From CAZFIM01 sp964519615 (lineage in GTDB: Bacteria > Chloroflexota > Dehalococcoidia > GIF9 > UBA5629), in assembly GCA_964519615.1 (NCBI GenBank), contig CAZFIM010000019.1, forward strand, positions 1 to 40,956: a stretch of DNA of 40,956 nt, written 5' to 3'. Position 1 is the first letter of the stretch. The number at the start of each line of letters is the position of its first letter. The notes under the pieces were generated by a model. It saw nothing but the letters and a program-made list of their open reading frames with translations. It searched no databases and was not told the origin of the DNA. Made by a program: the position numbers and the translations under genes. This document shows positions 24,066 to 31,582 of this stretch, in pieces.

Positions 24066-24964
24066 TTGTTATATCCTTTACCGCTGTTCTTATTCTGAGG
24101 GCAATTATCATTTTCTAAATAATCAGGGATAGCGATCTTATTTTGCTGTCCGGGCGCCGTCTCAGTACCGCTATGCTGCCCGGATTTTATCTGCTTCTTT
24201 ATGTGATATTGCTGCGGGACGGTGGCATTATCGGAATGTACCCTGGTCCGTTCTTTTATCATGAACTTTTCCCCGCAACTGATATTATCGCTTTGCGAGG
24301 AATTCTTCTGCTGATATTTGATCATTGTCATATTGCGGTTTGTGATACGCCAGAATTTTACTTTTATGCTGTCGCTTACGTTATCGCTTGCCAACATGGC
24401 TCTTTCCCGATATTTAAGCAGTTCTTTATTGCCCATTGTATTAAGCATTAACTGCTCAATATGGTGATGTGAGTGCTCCATTGCGTGAATAACCTTTTCC
24501 TCTGCATCCGGACATGCTTCCAGTAGTTGCGCCATCAGGTCTTGAAAACGGAGTTGAATTTCTTCCACCTGTGCAAGCAACAGGTCTATATCCTCTTCTG
24601 TATTGGCGGCAGCATTTTCAAGGCTTGTTGTCACCTGCTCAAGGTATTTCTGGTAGCGTTCGCAGTGCACAAAAGCGTTTTCGTAGCGGTCGTTCTCATA
24701 GAGTTCTTCGATTGTCTCTATTTCTTCATGCGCATAGCTAACGGCAAGCCTTGCCCTTTCAGCAGCGTCTGGCTGGAACATGAGCTTTGCATCTTTATAC
24801 CAGTATTTGAAGAACTGGAAATGTGATTGTTGTTCGTTTTCTGATTGGTTGTTACCGTTCTGTGCAAGCTGCTGCCCGTCATGTGCCAGCACCGGCAGGG
24901 GAGCAATAGCCGCTACAATAATAAAAGTTACAGCGGTAAGTATAGTGAGCGTTCTCTTAAACAT
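24056..24964 (-). CDS. Secreted DUF5667-like protein
   Basis: A 302-residue exported protein. A signal (FKRTLTILTAVTFIIVAAIAPLPVLA) leads to a helical domain at about residues 50-160: MFQPDAAERARLAVSYAHEEIETIEELYENDRYENAFVHCERY. It matches the DUF5667 pattern of an Ala/Arg/Glu helix pair followed by a conserved Tyr. A His-rich piece (MEHSHHHIEQL) follows and then a long polar tail rich in Asn, Gln and Lys with no visible fold. I start at ATG 24964, with CAGGAG upstream, not at the TTG at 24979. Family function is unknown. Confidence 0.78.
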   Translation of the reverse strand: MFKRTLTILTAVTFIIVAAIAPLPVLAHDGQQLAQNGNNQSENEQQSHFQFFKYWYKDAKLMFQPDAAERARLAVSYAHEEIETIEELYENDRYENAFVHCERYQKYLEQVTTSLENAAANTEEDIDLLLAQVEEIQLRFQDLMAQLLEACPDAEEKVIHAMEHSHHHIEQLMLNTMGNKELLKYRERAMLASDNVSDSIKVKFWRITNRNMTMIKYQQKNSSQSDNISCGEKFMIKERTRVHSDNATVPQQYHIKKQIKSGQHSGTETAPGQQNKIAIPDYLENDNCPQNKNSGKGYNNAG

Positions 24965-25094
24965 AACCAGCTCCTGCAAGCGATCTTCTTTATTAAGAAC
25001 GAAAAATAAGATGAGAATGTTTAAGCGTGTATTTTAAGACTGAGAAGATAGAGCACTTTGTATGCTGTTTCAGTGAAAGCCGCAAGTCAGGCAT

Positions 25095-25724
25095 TTAATT
25101 GCTGCCGACCAGCAGGGATGGATTTATCTCATAGAGCATAGTTCCGGCTTTGGTTGCCTCGTTTAATGCACCAAGCTTGTGGCTCAGTATGCCGCATGCC
25201 TTAAGTTCTGAGACGAGAGGATCCACTCTTTCCGCCAGTCCGAGCTCTTTGCATACCTGTACCACAGCCAGCCCGGTTACACGATGGCCTCTGGTGTGCG
25301 ACGCGATCCCTTCTACCAGAGGTACCATTTTATCGATATCCGGCTCACCGATGGCTCTGAAAACCTCCCTGATAGCTTTCTCAGGGTCCCACAGGCCGCA
25401 AGCTGCGGCATTCTTTATCAGATGCCGGGCGACGTTGGGCAGATGATAGGTTTCTCCCGGCTGCGGCAGCATCATACGGTCTTCCCAGTCACCGGCTTTA
25501 GCGGCTCTTATAGGTAGAAGCAGCCTCCATTGATAGCTCAGAATAAGCATATCCTCAGGGTCTTCTCCCAGAAGATCCTGAGCTTCTTTATGTGTGATTG
25601 TACCCTTATGCAGCGTTTGTGAAAGCAAAGGAGCAAGTTTAACAGCGTCATCCTCTTTTAAAAAAGTCTGAAGTGCTTTTTGTAAGTTATAGCGGTTGCG
25701 GCCTGCGTTCAATTCTATTCCCAT
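25095..25724 (-). CDS. Uncharacterised helical protein, coupled to the 83-residue gene
   Basis: A 209-residue, mostly helical soluble protein I do not recognise. Its first half (ALQTFLKEDDAVKLAPLLSQTLHKGTITHKEAQDLLGEDPEDMLIL) looks like a winged-helix or HEAT-like arrangement. The second half contains SHTRGHRVTGLAVVQVCKELGL and a C-terminal LKACGILSHKLG typical of a winged-helix wing region. There is no signal or membrane helix. The start is uncertain: ATG 25724 lies 3 nt beyond the preceding stop codon and has no good SD, and a TTG at 25742 would overlap the preceding gene. Either way it depends on translation of the upstream gene. Confidence 0.65.
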   Translation of the reverse strand: MGIELNAGRNRYNLQKALQTFLKEDDAVKLAPLLSQTLHKGTITHKEAQDLLGEDPEDMLILSYQWRLLLPIRAAKAGDWEDRMMLPQPGETYHLPNVARHLIKNAAACGLWDPEKAIREVFRAIGEPDIDKMVPLVEGIASHTRGHRVTGLAVVQVCKELGLAERVDPLVSELKACGILSHKLGALNEATKAGTMLYEINPSLLVGSN

Positions 25725-25729
25725 ATTTT

Positions 25730-25981
25730 CTAAATGTCCCAATTGTTTTTACGCACCTCTTCAGATGCCTGGGCCATCAGACGGCTCAATAGTTGAGCTC
25801 CGTCTACTTTCATGGCGATGGCGTAGCTTGCTACTTTGTTGCCGAAATTGCTCATGCAGGAACCGCCTCCCCGCTGGCAATACAGAGCAAACTGCGCCTC
25901 TTCCAGCAGCCCCTTCAGGGTTGCTTTTGACTGCTCCGTAAGCTTGCCCTGTTCGTTGAGCCATGTTTCGAGATCGTTCAA
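25730..25981 (-). CDS. Small protein of unknown function upstream of the helical protein
   Basis: An 83-residue soluble protein, mostly helical (LETWLNEQGKLTEQSKATLKGLLEEAQFALYC). A Gly/Cys segment CQRGGGSC sits at about residues 35-42, followed by MSNFGNKVASYAIAMKVDGAQLLSRLM. Two Cys spaced by six residues could bind a metal or form a disulfide. The start is TTG at 25981, supported by GGGAGG at good spacing; no ATG would give the conserved-looking N-terminus. It precedes the 209-residue protein gene with near overlap. I know no function for it. Confidence 0.65.
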   Translation of the reverse strand: MNDLETWLNEQGKLTEQSKATLKGLLEEAQFALYCQRGGGSCMSNFGNKVASYAIAMKVDGAQLLSRLMAQASEEVRKNNWDI

Positions 25982-26040
25982 TTGGTGAATCCTCCCTTTT
26001 TATTATACATGCTCCGCGAAAACAGGACCGATCAATATGT

Positions 26041-26604
26041 TCAGGTGCTCTGCTGCTGAGCCATACATGTGCTCAGCGACAGTTTCTTTGCCAGCCGCTG
26101 GAGCCGTTTCTCAAGACCTTTATGTTGTGCCGCGTCGCCAGGATTTTTTGCCAGCGCAGTCACGCTGCCCGCCCAGCGCATGTTGCACAGTGCGGCATAT
26201 GTCCTCAAATTTTGCACCGCCTGGCCTATGCCTTCCTCAGCTACGGCAAGGCCGGCAATGCTTTTGCCTTTCAGCTTAGGCCAGATCGGTCCTGTCCGGT
26301 CAAGAAAGTTCTTGAGCAGTCCGGACAGCATCTCGAAATAAACGGGTGTAGCCAGTATGATGGCATCGGCAGCAAGCAATTTGGGGTAGATATTTACCAT
26401 ATCATCCTTTATTTTACAAATGCCTTTTCGCTGTGTACCCCCTGCTTCACAGGAAAGGCAGCCCAGACACATGTGGACGTCTGTTTTTCTCAGGAGTAAA
26501 AGCTCGACTTCAGATCCCTCAATGGAAGCTGCTTCCAGCACTTTCCGCAGCATCCATTCAGTGTTACCTCTACGCGGTGAACCGCAAATACCCAATACTT
26601 TCAT
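26041..26604 (-). CDS. Flavodoxin-fold FMN reductase, iron-sulfur-flavoprotein-like
   Basis: A 187-residue NADPH-dependent FMN reductase/iron-sulfur flavoprotein type enzyme. The start MKVLGICGSPRRGNTEWML holds the FMN phosphate loop (SPRRGNT). A Cys cluster CLGCLSC...C at about residues 46-63 gives CX2CX2CX10C, close to the compact [4Fe-4S] motif of Isf proteins. ATPVYFEMLSGLLKNFLDRTG is the second FMN-binding loop. Such proteins shuttle electrons in anaerobes. The frame extends upstream to 26655, but ATG 26604 aligns with the family start and has AGGA nearby. Cluster binding is inferred from the cysteines. Confidence 0.85.
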   Translation of the reverse strand: MKVLGICGSPRRGNTEWMLRKVLEAASIEGSEVELLLLRKTDVHMCLGCLSCEAGGTQRKGICKIKDDMVNIYPKLLAADAIILATPVYFEMLSGLLKNFLDRTGPIWPKLKGKSIAGLAVAEEGIGQAVQNLRTYAALCNMRWAGSVTALAKNPGDAAQHKGLEKRLQRLAKKLSLSTCMAQQQST

Positions 26605-26761
26605 GCCTGCAAATCCTATATTCATTTTTTCATCGTATACGCAGCCGACCGGCACGTATTATATCACAGGAGTGGGAAGCTAAAGATATGGAGAAGGTTA
26701 CTGATAGATATAATCACGAAGATATTGAAGCTGATTGTGAAATTGGGATCATGATGTTATA

Positions 26762-26998
26762 TTATATCTGACGGTCCGCGTTACCGCCAGTTGCCTGTTC
26801 AATGAGTTCCAGCACGTTATCTATATTGGAAAGTGAGAGAGAAAGTCCCCTGTCTCTGAGGTCCTGGTAGCCCATACCCTTGAATAGTCCTCTCCCTGCG
26901 ACGCTGGTCATCTCATCATAGAGCGCTGGCCACCGTTTACCGCGCCGCTGTATACAGAAGAGGATAAAATCTCGAAGTTCAGAATCCATAATTAGCAT
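26762..26998 (-). CDS. Small uncharacterised protein
   Basis: A 78-residue soluble protein (MDSELRDFILFCIQRRGKRWPALYDEMTSVAGRGLFKGMGYQDLRD). Its clean reading frame, balanced codon use and amphipathic helices suggest a genuine gene. Two starts are possible, ATG 26998 and ATG 26989, neither with a strong SD. I do not recognise a family or a catalytic motif. A similar short helical protein appears in my memory of Dehalococcoidia genomes, but that is too weak to build on. Confidence 0.55.
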   Translation of the reverse strand: MLIMDSELRDFILFCIQRRGKRWPALYDEMTSVAGRGLFKGMGYQDLRDRGLSLSLSNIDNVLELIEQATGGNADRQI

Positions 26999-27127
26999 TG
27001 AAATGTCAATTCTTAAAACGGTGAAGTATATAGTAAAGTTTACGCCGGGGGATATGGGTTGAGGTTCTCAAACGGTAAAAAAATCAGAGAAGCAGTGGTG
27101 AGTAGATGAAGCCGGAAAAAACGTAGG

Positions 27128-27571
27128 CTATTTCAATAAAGCGCTTGCGTATGCATGCTCCTGCAATCTGGACCAAATCCAGACCTCTGAGTAATTCGCT
27201 ATATCTATACTGGAAGGTATTTCATAGTAACGCGGGCCGGAGTTTGCGCCCAGCACAGAGATGAGCGTACTGGGTGAATAGCGGCCGTTCTTGCCCAGAT
27301 AGACATACAACTCCGGACCGTCATCTACAGTAAAGTTACTGGCGAATCTGAGATAATATGTAATTTTTGTTCTGATTATTTCTACATCTCCGGCAGCGTT
27401 GTGGTTAGCTGCTCCGGCAAAAGTTCCACGGGAAACGATTTCTTCTATCTCTGCAAGATCGCGTCCAAACTTGTCCGAATGGTCTGAACAGCTGCAGCCG
27501 GGTATGGCCAGAGCTATAGAGGTAAACAAAAACAATATAGGAACCATGCTATTCAGTGTCAAATGAGGCAT
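27128..27571 (-). CDS. DM13-domain lipoprotein
   Basis: A 147-residue lipoprotein with a signal and lipobox (IALAIPGC). The DM13 domain fills the C-terminal half: GTFAGAANHNAAGDVEII, YYLRFASNFTVDDGPELYVYLG and the closing YSEVWIWSRLQEHAYASALL. DM13 is a beta-sandwich proposed to act in extracellular electron transfer or surface redox chemistry. The Cys conserved in many animal and some bacterial members is not seen here. I start at ATG 27571, though 27643 and 27547 are also in frame. It lies after the LuxR-type regulator on the same strand, 107 or more bp away, with inverted repeats between. Confidence 0.75.
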   Translation of the reverse strand: MPHLTLNSMVPILFLFTSIALAIPGCSCSDHSDKFGRDLAEIEEIVSRGTFAGAANHNAAGDVEIIRTKITYYLRFASNFTVDDGPELYVYLGKNGRYSPSTLISVLGANSGPRYYEIPSSIDIANYSEVWIWSRLQEHAYASALLK

Positions 27572-27590
27572 ATACTTACACCGCAATTGA

Positions 27591-27641
27591 GTTGCGTTAT
27601 TAATGCGTTCTATCTTAAAAGAATTGTGTATGTAACGCAAC
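27591..27641. promoter_or_regulatory. Inverted repeat upstream of the DM13 gene
   Basis: GTTGCGTTA (27591-27599) and TAACGCAAC (27633-27641) form a perfect 9-bp inverted repeat with a 33-nt centre. The arms lie upstream of the chosen DM13 start, so it could be a looped binding site or an mRNA hairpin in the leader. Confidence 0.4.
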
Positions 27642-27649
27642 AAACCATA

Positions 27650-27667
27650 TTGACACTAATGTGTCAA
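27650..27667. promoter_or_regulatory. Operator candidate TTGACAC-N4-GTGTCAA
   Basis: A perfect 7-bp inverted repeat around TAAT, 18 bp overall, 80-96 bp before the DM13 start. The half site GTGTCAAAT recurs at 27556-27564 inside the gene's first codons. The symmetry suits a dimeric regulator such as the LuxR-type protein encoded just upstream, but that link is speculative. Confidence 0.45.
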
Positions 27668-27750
27668 ATATGCCTTACAGGGATGGCAAATAATAGATAT
27701 ATGATACTGCTGCCGGTTTCGCCGCTGGAGCTTGCATCAATAGCATACGT

Positions 27751-28440
27751 TCATTTCCGGTCTGCTACAATGCTCTTTTTTATTACCACAGATGTAGCCT
27801 GATAACGGTTTACCACATTGAGCTTATCGTATATTTTATTCAGATGTGCTTTGACAGTTATTTCCGTAATCGATAAAGCTCGTGAAATCTCGTTATTCGT
27901 TGCTCCGCGCAGTAAAAGTTGAAGGATCTCTATCTCCCTGGGATCAAGATTATATTCCTGAGCGGCTTTGCGTAGATGTTCAGGAATTTTTGGCTTAAGA
28001 AGGTCTTTGCTGAGTTTCTGTGACATTGCCGGCGAGAGGATTATTTCACTGGAGTATTCATTTTCAATGGTGGTTATTATGGTCTCTATACTTGTATCCA
28101 TAACCATACATGATTTGTTCTCATTCCGGATCACGTGACTTAGTGTTCCATTGCCATTTTCAGGGCGGCTCATGATGATAATCCTTGCGAGGGGATACCT
28201 GTCTCTAATAGATGATATCGCCGGGGAAAGATCGTAATCCGATGATTCCATATCGATAATGACGATATCAGGTTCTAAAGAAAGTAAATCCTCTATAATC
28301 CGGTCGCAGATTGCGGCTTGGTCATTACCTTCAATAGACCGCTCGGATTCCGTGAGTTGCTTTTTCTGGAACTCATGCCCGGTGGCTATCAATACCTTTT
28401 TTTTCTTCAATGGCTCCTCTACAAGTCCTGCATCACACAA
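27751..28440 (-). CDS. NarL/LuxR-type regulator with degenerate receiver domain
   Basis: A 229-residue DNA-binding regulator. The C-terminal LuxR helix-turn-helix is canonical (LDPREIEILQLLLRGATNNEISRALSITEITVKAHLNKIYDKL, about residues 165-208). The N-terminal part has the receiver fold, with the phospho-acceptor region IVIIDMESSDYD. However, the acidic pair after strand 1 is replaced (VLIATGHE) and the conserved Lys is Met (CMVMDTS). It therefore probably does not respond to phosphorylation in the usual way. No histidine kinase is nearby. The longest start is a TTG at 28440 with no ribosome site; a TTG at 28410 is closer to GAGGAG but too near it, so the N-terminus is uncertain. Confidence 0.85.
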   Translation of the reverse strand: MCDAGLVEEPLKKKKVLIATGHEFQKKQLTESERSIEGNDQAAICDRIIEDLLSLEPDIVIIDMESSDYDLSPAISSIRDRYPLARIIIMSRPENGNGTLSHVIRNENKSCMVMDTSIETIITTIENEYSSEIILSPAMSQKLSKDLLKPKIPEHLRKAAQEYNLDPREIEILQLLLRGATNNEISRALSITEITVKAHLNKIYDKLNVVNRYQATSVVIKKSIVADRK

Positions 28441-28705
28441 CTAGAGGAAATGCTAAAAAGTTTTAATAGAAGGCTGAAGAAATTATACTATTTACAGACA
28501 GCATATTAAAGCGCTGTGTTTGATTGCATGGTTATGCGGATTGGTTGCCGCTGGCGGTACCTGCAGAACCGTAGTTAAAGAGTATACTGAAATATTGTGT
28601 GTTAGTACTTGTTATCTGAAAGTATCTTTTATGGCGTCATGTTTCTACCGTTAGTGCGCTCGAAACATATATATTTATCGTCTGCTAAAGAAAGGAAATT
28701 ATACT

Positions 28706-29044
28706 ATGGCAAGTAAAGTTCTGGTGATTATCAGCAGTGCTGACAGGGAGGTAGCACTGGAGGTGGGCCTTCCGTATCCACTTAATGCGGCTAAAAATCA
28801 GTGGCTGGACGAAGTGAAAGTTGTTTTCTTCGGTCCGTCCGAGAAACTGGCCGGCAGCGATATGGAAGTGCAGTTGAAGATAAAGGAATTACAGGAACAT
28901 GGTGTGGAGGTTATGGCCTGTAAATATTGCTCTGATAGGATGGACATAAGCAAGTTGCTTGAAAAGCAGGGAATAAAGGTTATTTATGTTGGGCCTGTTA
29001 TATCGCAGCTGATTAAAGACGGCTGGGCTACGTTGTCTTTTTAG
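28706..29044 (+). CDS. DsrE/DsrF-like family protein
   Basis: A 112-residue soluble protein of the DsrE-like fold, a family that includes sulfur-relay proteins of the TusD/DsrE type. It shows the opening strand KVLVIISSADREVALEVGLPYPLNAAKN, the second strand EVKVVFFGPSEKL, and a cysteine loop ACKYCSDR at about residues 73-80. TusD/DsrE use a single Cys to carry persulfide, so a CxxC in this loop hints at redox or sulfur chemistry; this is inference. GAAAGGA is upstream of the ATG. It is monocistronic and converges on the ABC-2 permease gene. Confidence 0.85.
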   Translation: MASKVLVIISSADREVALEVGLPYPLNAAKNQWLDEVKVVFFGPSEKLAGSDMEVQLKIKELQEHGVEVMACKYCSDRMDISKLLEKQGIKVIYVGPVISQLIKDGWATLSF

Positions 29045-29081
29045 TACAGTCCGATTTCCCTGCAAGGGATGAGGCCATTTT

Positions 29082-29783
29082 TCAGTTAATGGTGGTAACT
29101 ACCCGTTCCTTATTCAGATGGCGTACCAGAAAGGCGGCAATTACCAGCAGTATCAGGGAAAGTGCAAACGGTATCAGTACCTGCAGCCATGAGACTGTAA
29201 AGCTGCTGCCGAGAGCATAACCGGAGCCGTAGAGCAGGCCGAAAACAGGTGCGAAGATGACGAAATTCAATATCCTGTTTTCCCGCATTCCCAACAGCAG
29301 TTGAATGAAGCCCAGTAATCCGGCGATAGCTGTTATGAAGAAAAAAATACCCGGCAGTATATGAAATATCACTGCAGCCCCGGGCAATGTGAAATAGCCA
29401 TCGGCTATAAAGGGAACTGCAACTGCTATAACGGACGAAAGAAGTGCAAAACCGTATGAAACCCCTGCCACCGCAATTACCTTTCCCAACCATATGTGCC
29501 GAAGGTTTACCGGTGCGCACAAAAGCGTTTCAATTACTTTATCGGACTTTTCACGCAGAAATACTTGTCCGGTTGAGATATAGGCCATAAAAAATCCGAT
29601 TGCTGCGGCCAGGAAGAAGAGAGTACTGTCTATAGGCATAATATTCGTACCTCCAGAGTTAACGGAGCGCAAAGAATACATAATGCCAAAGAAAAAGGCA
29701 AATACCACTCCCAAGCCGATGGTCCGTTTATCATGGAGCAATTCCCTGATTTCTTTTGCCGCAATGATTATTATTTTATTCAT
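29082..29783 (-). CDS. ABC-2 type permease subunit
   Basis: A 233-residue membrane protein with about six helices, arranged as in ABC-2/NatB-type permeases. The amphipathic segment KEIRELLHDKRTIGLGVVFAFFFGI opens it. FLREKSDKVIETLLCAPVNLRHIWLGKVIA (about residues 74-103) is the conserved cytosolic coupling region. It pairs with the ATPase gene upstream, overlapping it by 8 nt, so the two form an exporter. Substrate unknown; relatives move sodium, antibiotics or polysaccharide. Confidence 0.87.
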   Translation of the reverse strand: MNKIIIIAAKEIRELLHDKRTIGLGVVFAFFFGIMYSLRSVNSGGTNIMPIDSTLFFLAAAIGFFMAYISTGQVFLREKSDKVIETLLCAPVNLRHIWLGKVIAVAGVSYGFALLSSVIAVAVPFIADGYFTLPGAAVIFHILPGIFFFITAIAGLLGFIQLLLGMRENRILNFVIFAPVFGLLYGSGYALGSSFTVSWLQVLIPFALSLILLVIAAFLVRHLNKERVVTTIN

Positions 29784-30699
29784 CTTTTTGCTCAGTATGT
29801 ATAATCTCCAGGTAGAGATCTTCCAGTGAACGGGTAGTACGTTTTATTTCCTCAACACCAAGTCCCCGTTCCATGAGGTACGCGATAACAGATGATGGTG
29901 TTTTACTGCTGTCCATAGTGGCGGTAATTTCACATCGCTTACGGCTGAAATTCGATAGATAGTCCAGTGACCTCAACAGGGAGAATGCTTTCTCAGCTGT
30001 CTCGTTACTGGACATGACTATCTGTAAAGCATCGGTTACAAGCCGGCTTCTCAGGGCATCCATGCTTTCATGAATTTTAATCTCACCCCTTTGAAGGATG
30101 GCGATACTTGAACATATTCGTTCTACTTCATCGAGGTCATGCGAGTTAAGAAAGATAGTTATTTTCTGTCCTGATAAATGGACTATCAGGTCCCTGACCA
30201 TTTTCTGCGCTTCCGGGTCCAATCCTGCTGAGGGTTCGTCAAGGAAAAGAACATCCGGTTGATGTATGATAGCGCGTGCCAGCCCCAGCTTGCGCCTCAT
30301 CCCGCGTGAAAAAGTTCCAACCAGGTCATTTTTTCGCTCCCTTAGACCGGTGAATTCCAGCAGTTCCTGAACCTTATGGGTATAATCTTTAACATCATAG
30401 AGACGGGCAAAGTATTCCAGATTTTGCTGAGCGGACATACGCTCGTATAAACCGTCATATTCCAGTAAAACGCCTGTTCTCCTTCTCAATTCATCATCAT
30501 TGCCGAGGTCATGCCCCCATACCAGCGCCTCGCCTTCCGTAGCACACAACAAGCCTAAAATAATTCTCATGGTGGTGGTCTTTCCCGCTCCGTTGGGGCC
30601 GAGAAAACCGAATATCTCACCTTCTTTTACACTAAAATTTATGCTGTTGAGCACAGTGTTCGGCCCAAACTTCTTGATTAAATTTTTTACTTCGATCAT
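29776..30699 (-). CDS. ABC-2 type transporter ATP-binding protein
   Basis: A 307-residue ATPase of the CcmA/NatA branch. Walker A is GPNGAGKTTT (about residues 34-43), Walker B is VLFLDEPSAGLDPEAQ (about 150-165) and the switch His is in NSHDLDEVERI. The signature reads FSRGMRRKLGLARA, so the usual LSGGQ is altered to FSRGM, as is common in this branch. The last about 90 residues form the accessory domain typical of drug and polysaccharide exporters. The permease gene follows with an 8-nt overlap. Confidence 0.94.
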   Translation of the reverse strand: MIEVKNLIKKFGPNTVLNSINFSVKEGEIFGFLGPNGAGKTTTMRIILGLLCATEGEALVWGHDLGNDDELRRRTGVLLEYDGLYERMSAQQNLEYFARLYDVKDYTHKVQELLEFTGLRERKNDLVGTFSRGMRRKLGLARAIIHQPDVLFLDEPSAGLDPEAQKMVRDLIVHLSGQKITIFLNSHDLDEVERICSSIAILQRGEIKIHESMDALRSRLVTDALQIVMSSNETAEKAFSLLRSLDYLSNFSRKRCEITATMDSSKTPSSVIAYLMERGLGVEEIKRTTRSLEDLYLEIIHTEQKDE

Positions 30700-30902
30700 A
30701 AGTTTTATATAACGATAGCGGTTGATTTCATTAATGCCGAATTATATAACGTACATTTGATTACTATTTCCTGCCCTTTTTTATCCATGTCAGCCCCCGT
30801 CATTTTAGCACAGGGATAGAGTGAAGGTTGAATCTTAATAGAAGTGTACTCGCTTCATGTGGTGATATTGCCCGGAACGGGATTGTACTGAAAATGTGAA
30901 TG

Positions 30903-31298
30903 TCAGGGACCGGTTTTTGTTGAATCAGCAAGTAATGTGAACTCCTCTTGTCCTGTGGTTATGAATATTACGGCCACTATACCGCAGGGGAAAAAAGTTA
31001 TCAGGCTGGCAATCGCGCCTGAAAGCGCCAGTCCCCACAGCTTCTTTTTAAGTGCATATATGCCTCCGGCTATTCCCAGTGCACCGAGAATGCAGAATAC
31101 TACCGCCATCGATATATATATATTGCGCATCATGGCCATAAACAGCGGTTCGGATATGCCGTAGCCAAACCCACCGAACTGACGCATAAACGGTTTAAAC
31201 ATCGTAAAAAGGAAAACAACTATCCACGCGGACGAGAAAATCCCCCATGCCCCCGCAATAATCGTGAATATTCCCGCTATCATGGCCTTCTTTTTCAT
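30903..31298 (-). CDS. Small four-helix membrane protein
   Basis: A 131-residue membrane protein with about three or four hydrophobic segments: MIAGIFTIIAGAWGIFSSAWIVVFLFTMF, ISMAVVFCILGALGIAGGIYALKKKLWGLALSGAIASLITFFPCGIVAVIFI. The Gly-rich loop RQFGGFGYGISEP separates the first two. It resembles DUF4064-like small membrane proteins in layout but I cannot make a firm family call. Cytosolic tail is short and charged. It lies upstream of the ABC-2 pair on the same strand with 203 bp between, so it is probably a separate unit. Confidence 0.65.
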   Translation of the reverse strand: MKKKAMIAGIFTIIAGAWGIFSSAWIVVFLFTMFKPFMRQFGGFGYGISEPLFMAMMRNIYISMAVVFCILGALGIAGGIYALKKKLWGLALSGAIASLITFFPCGIVAVIFITTGQEEFTLLADSTKTGP

Positions 31299-31582
31299 GT
31301 TATATTCTTCAGTTTATCCTGTATCTTTTGGGGTGACGATTTCTACAGTTCTTCGCCTGCAGCCTCGGCATAGCCCTATTCTACCATTGCTGAAATAATT
31401 ATCATACAGGAGCGTCGAATAACAAGTATAGCGCATATCTGGTGAAATTGGAAAGGATGTGGGTGACTTCGTTTCTGGAATATTAACTACTATTGCAGCA
31501 AGAGTTCCATAATCATATAATGGCATAACTATGATATTCGGATGTCGCACGGCATAGTAACTGCGGCAGGAGAGGTGAACCA

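Noticed and set aside
26688..26771. Possible 27-codon gene between the reductase and the 78-residue gene
   Set aside because: The nearest AGGAG is too far (14 nt) and it overlaps the end of the opposite gene; too short to support.
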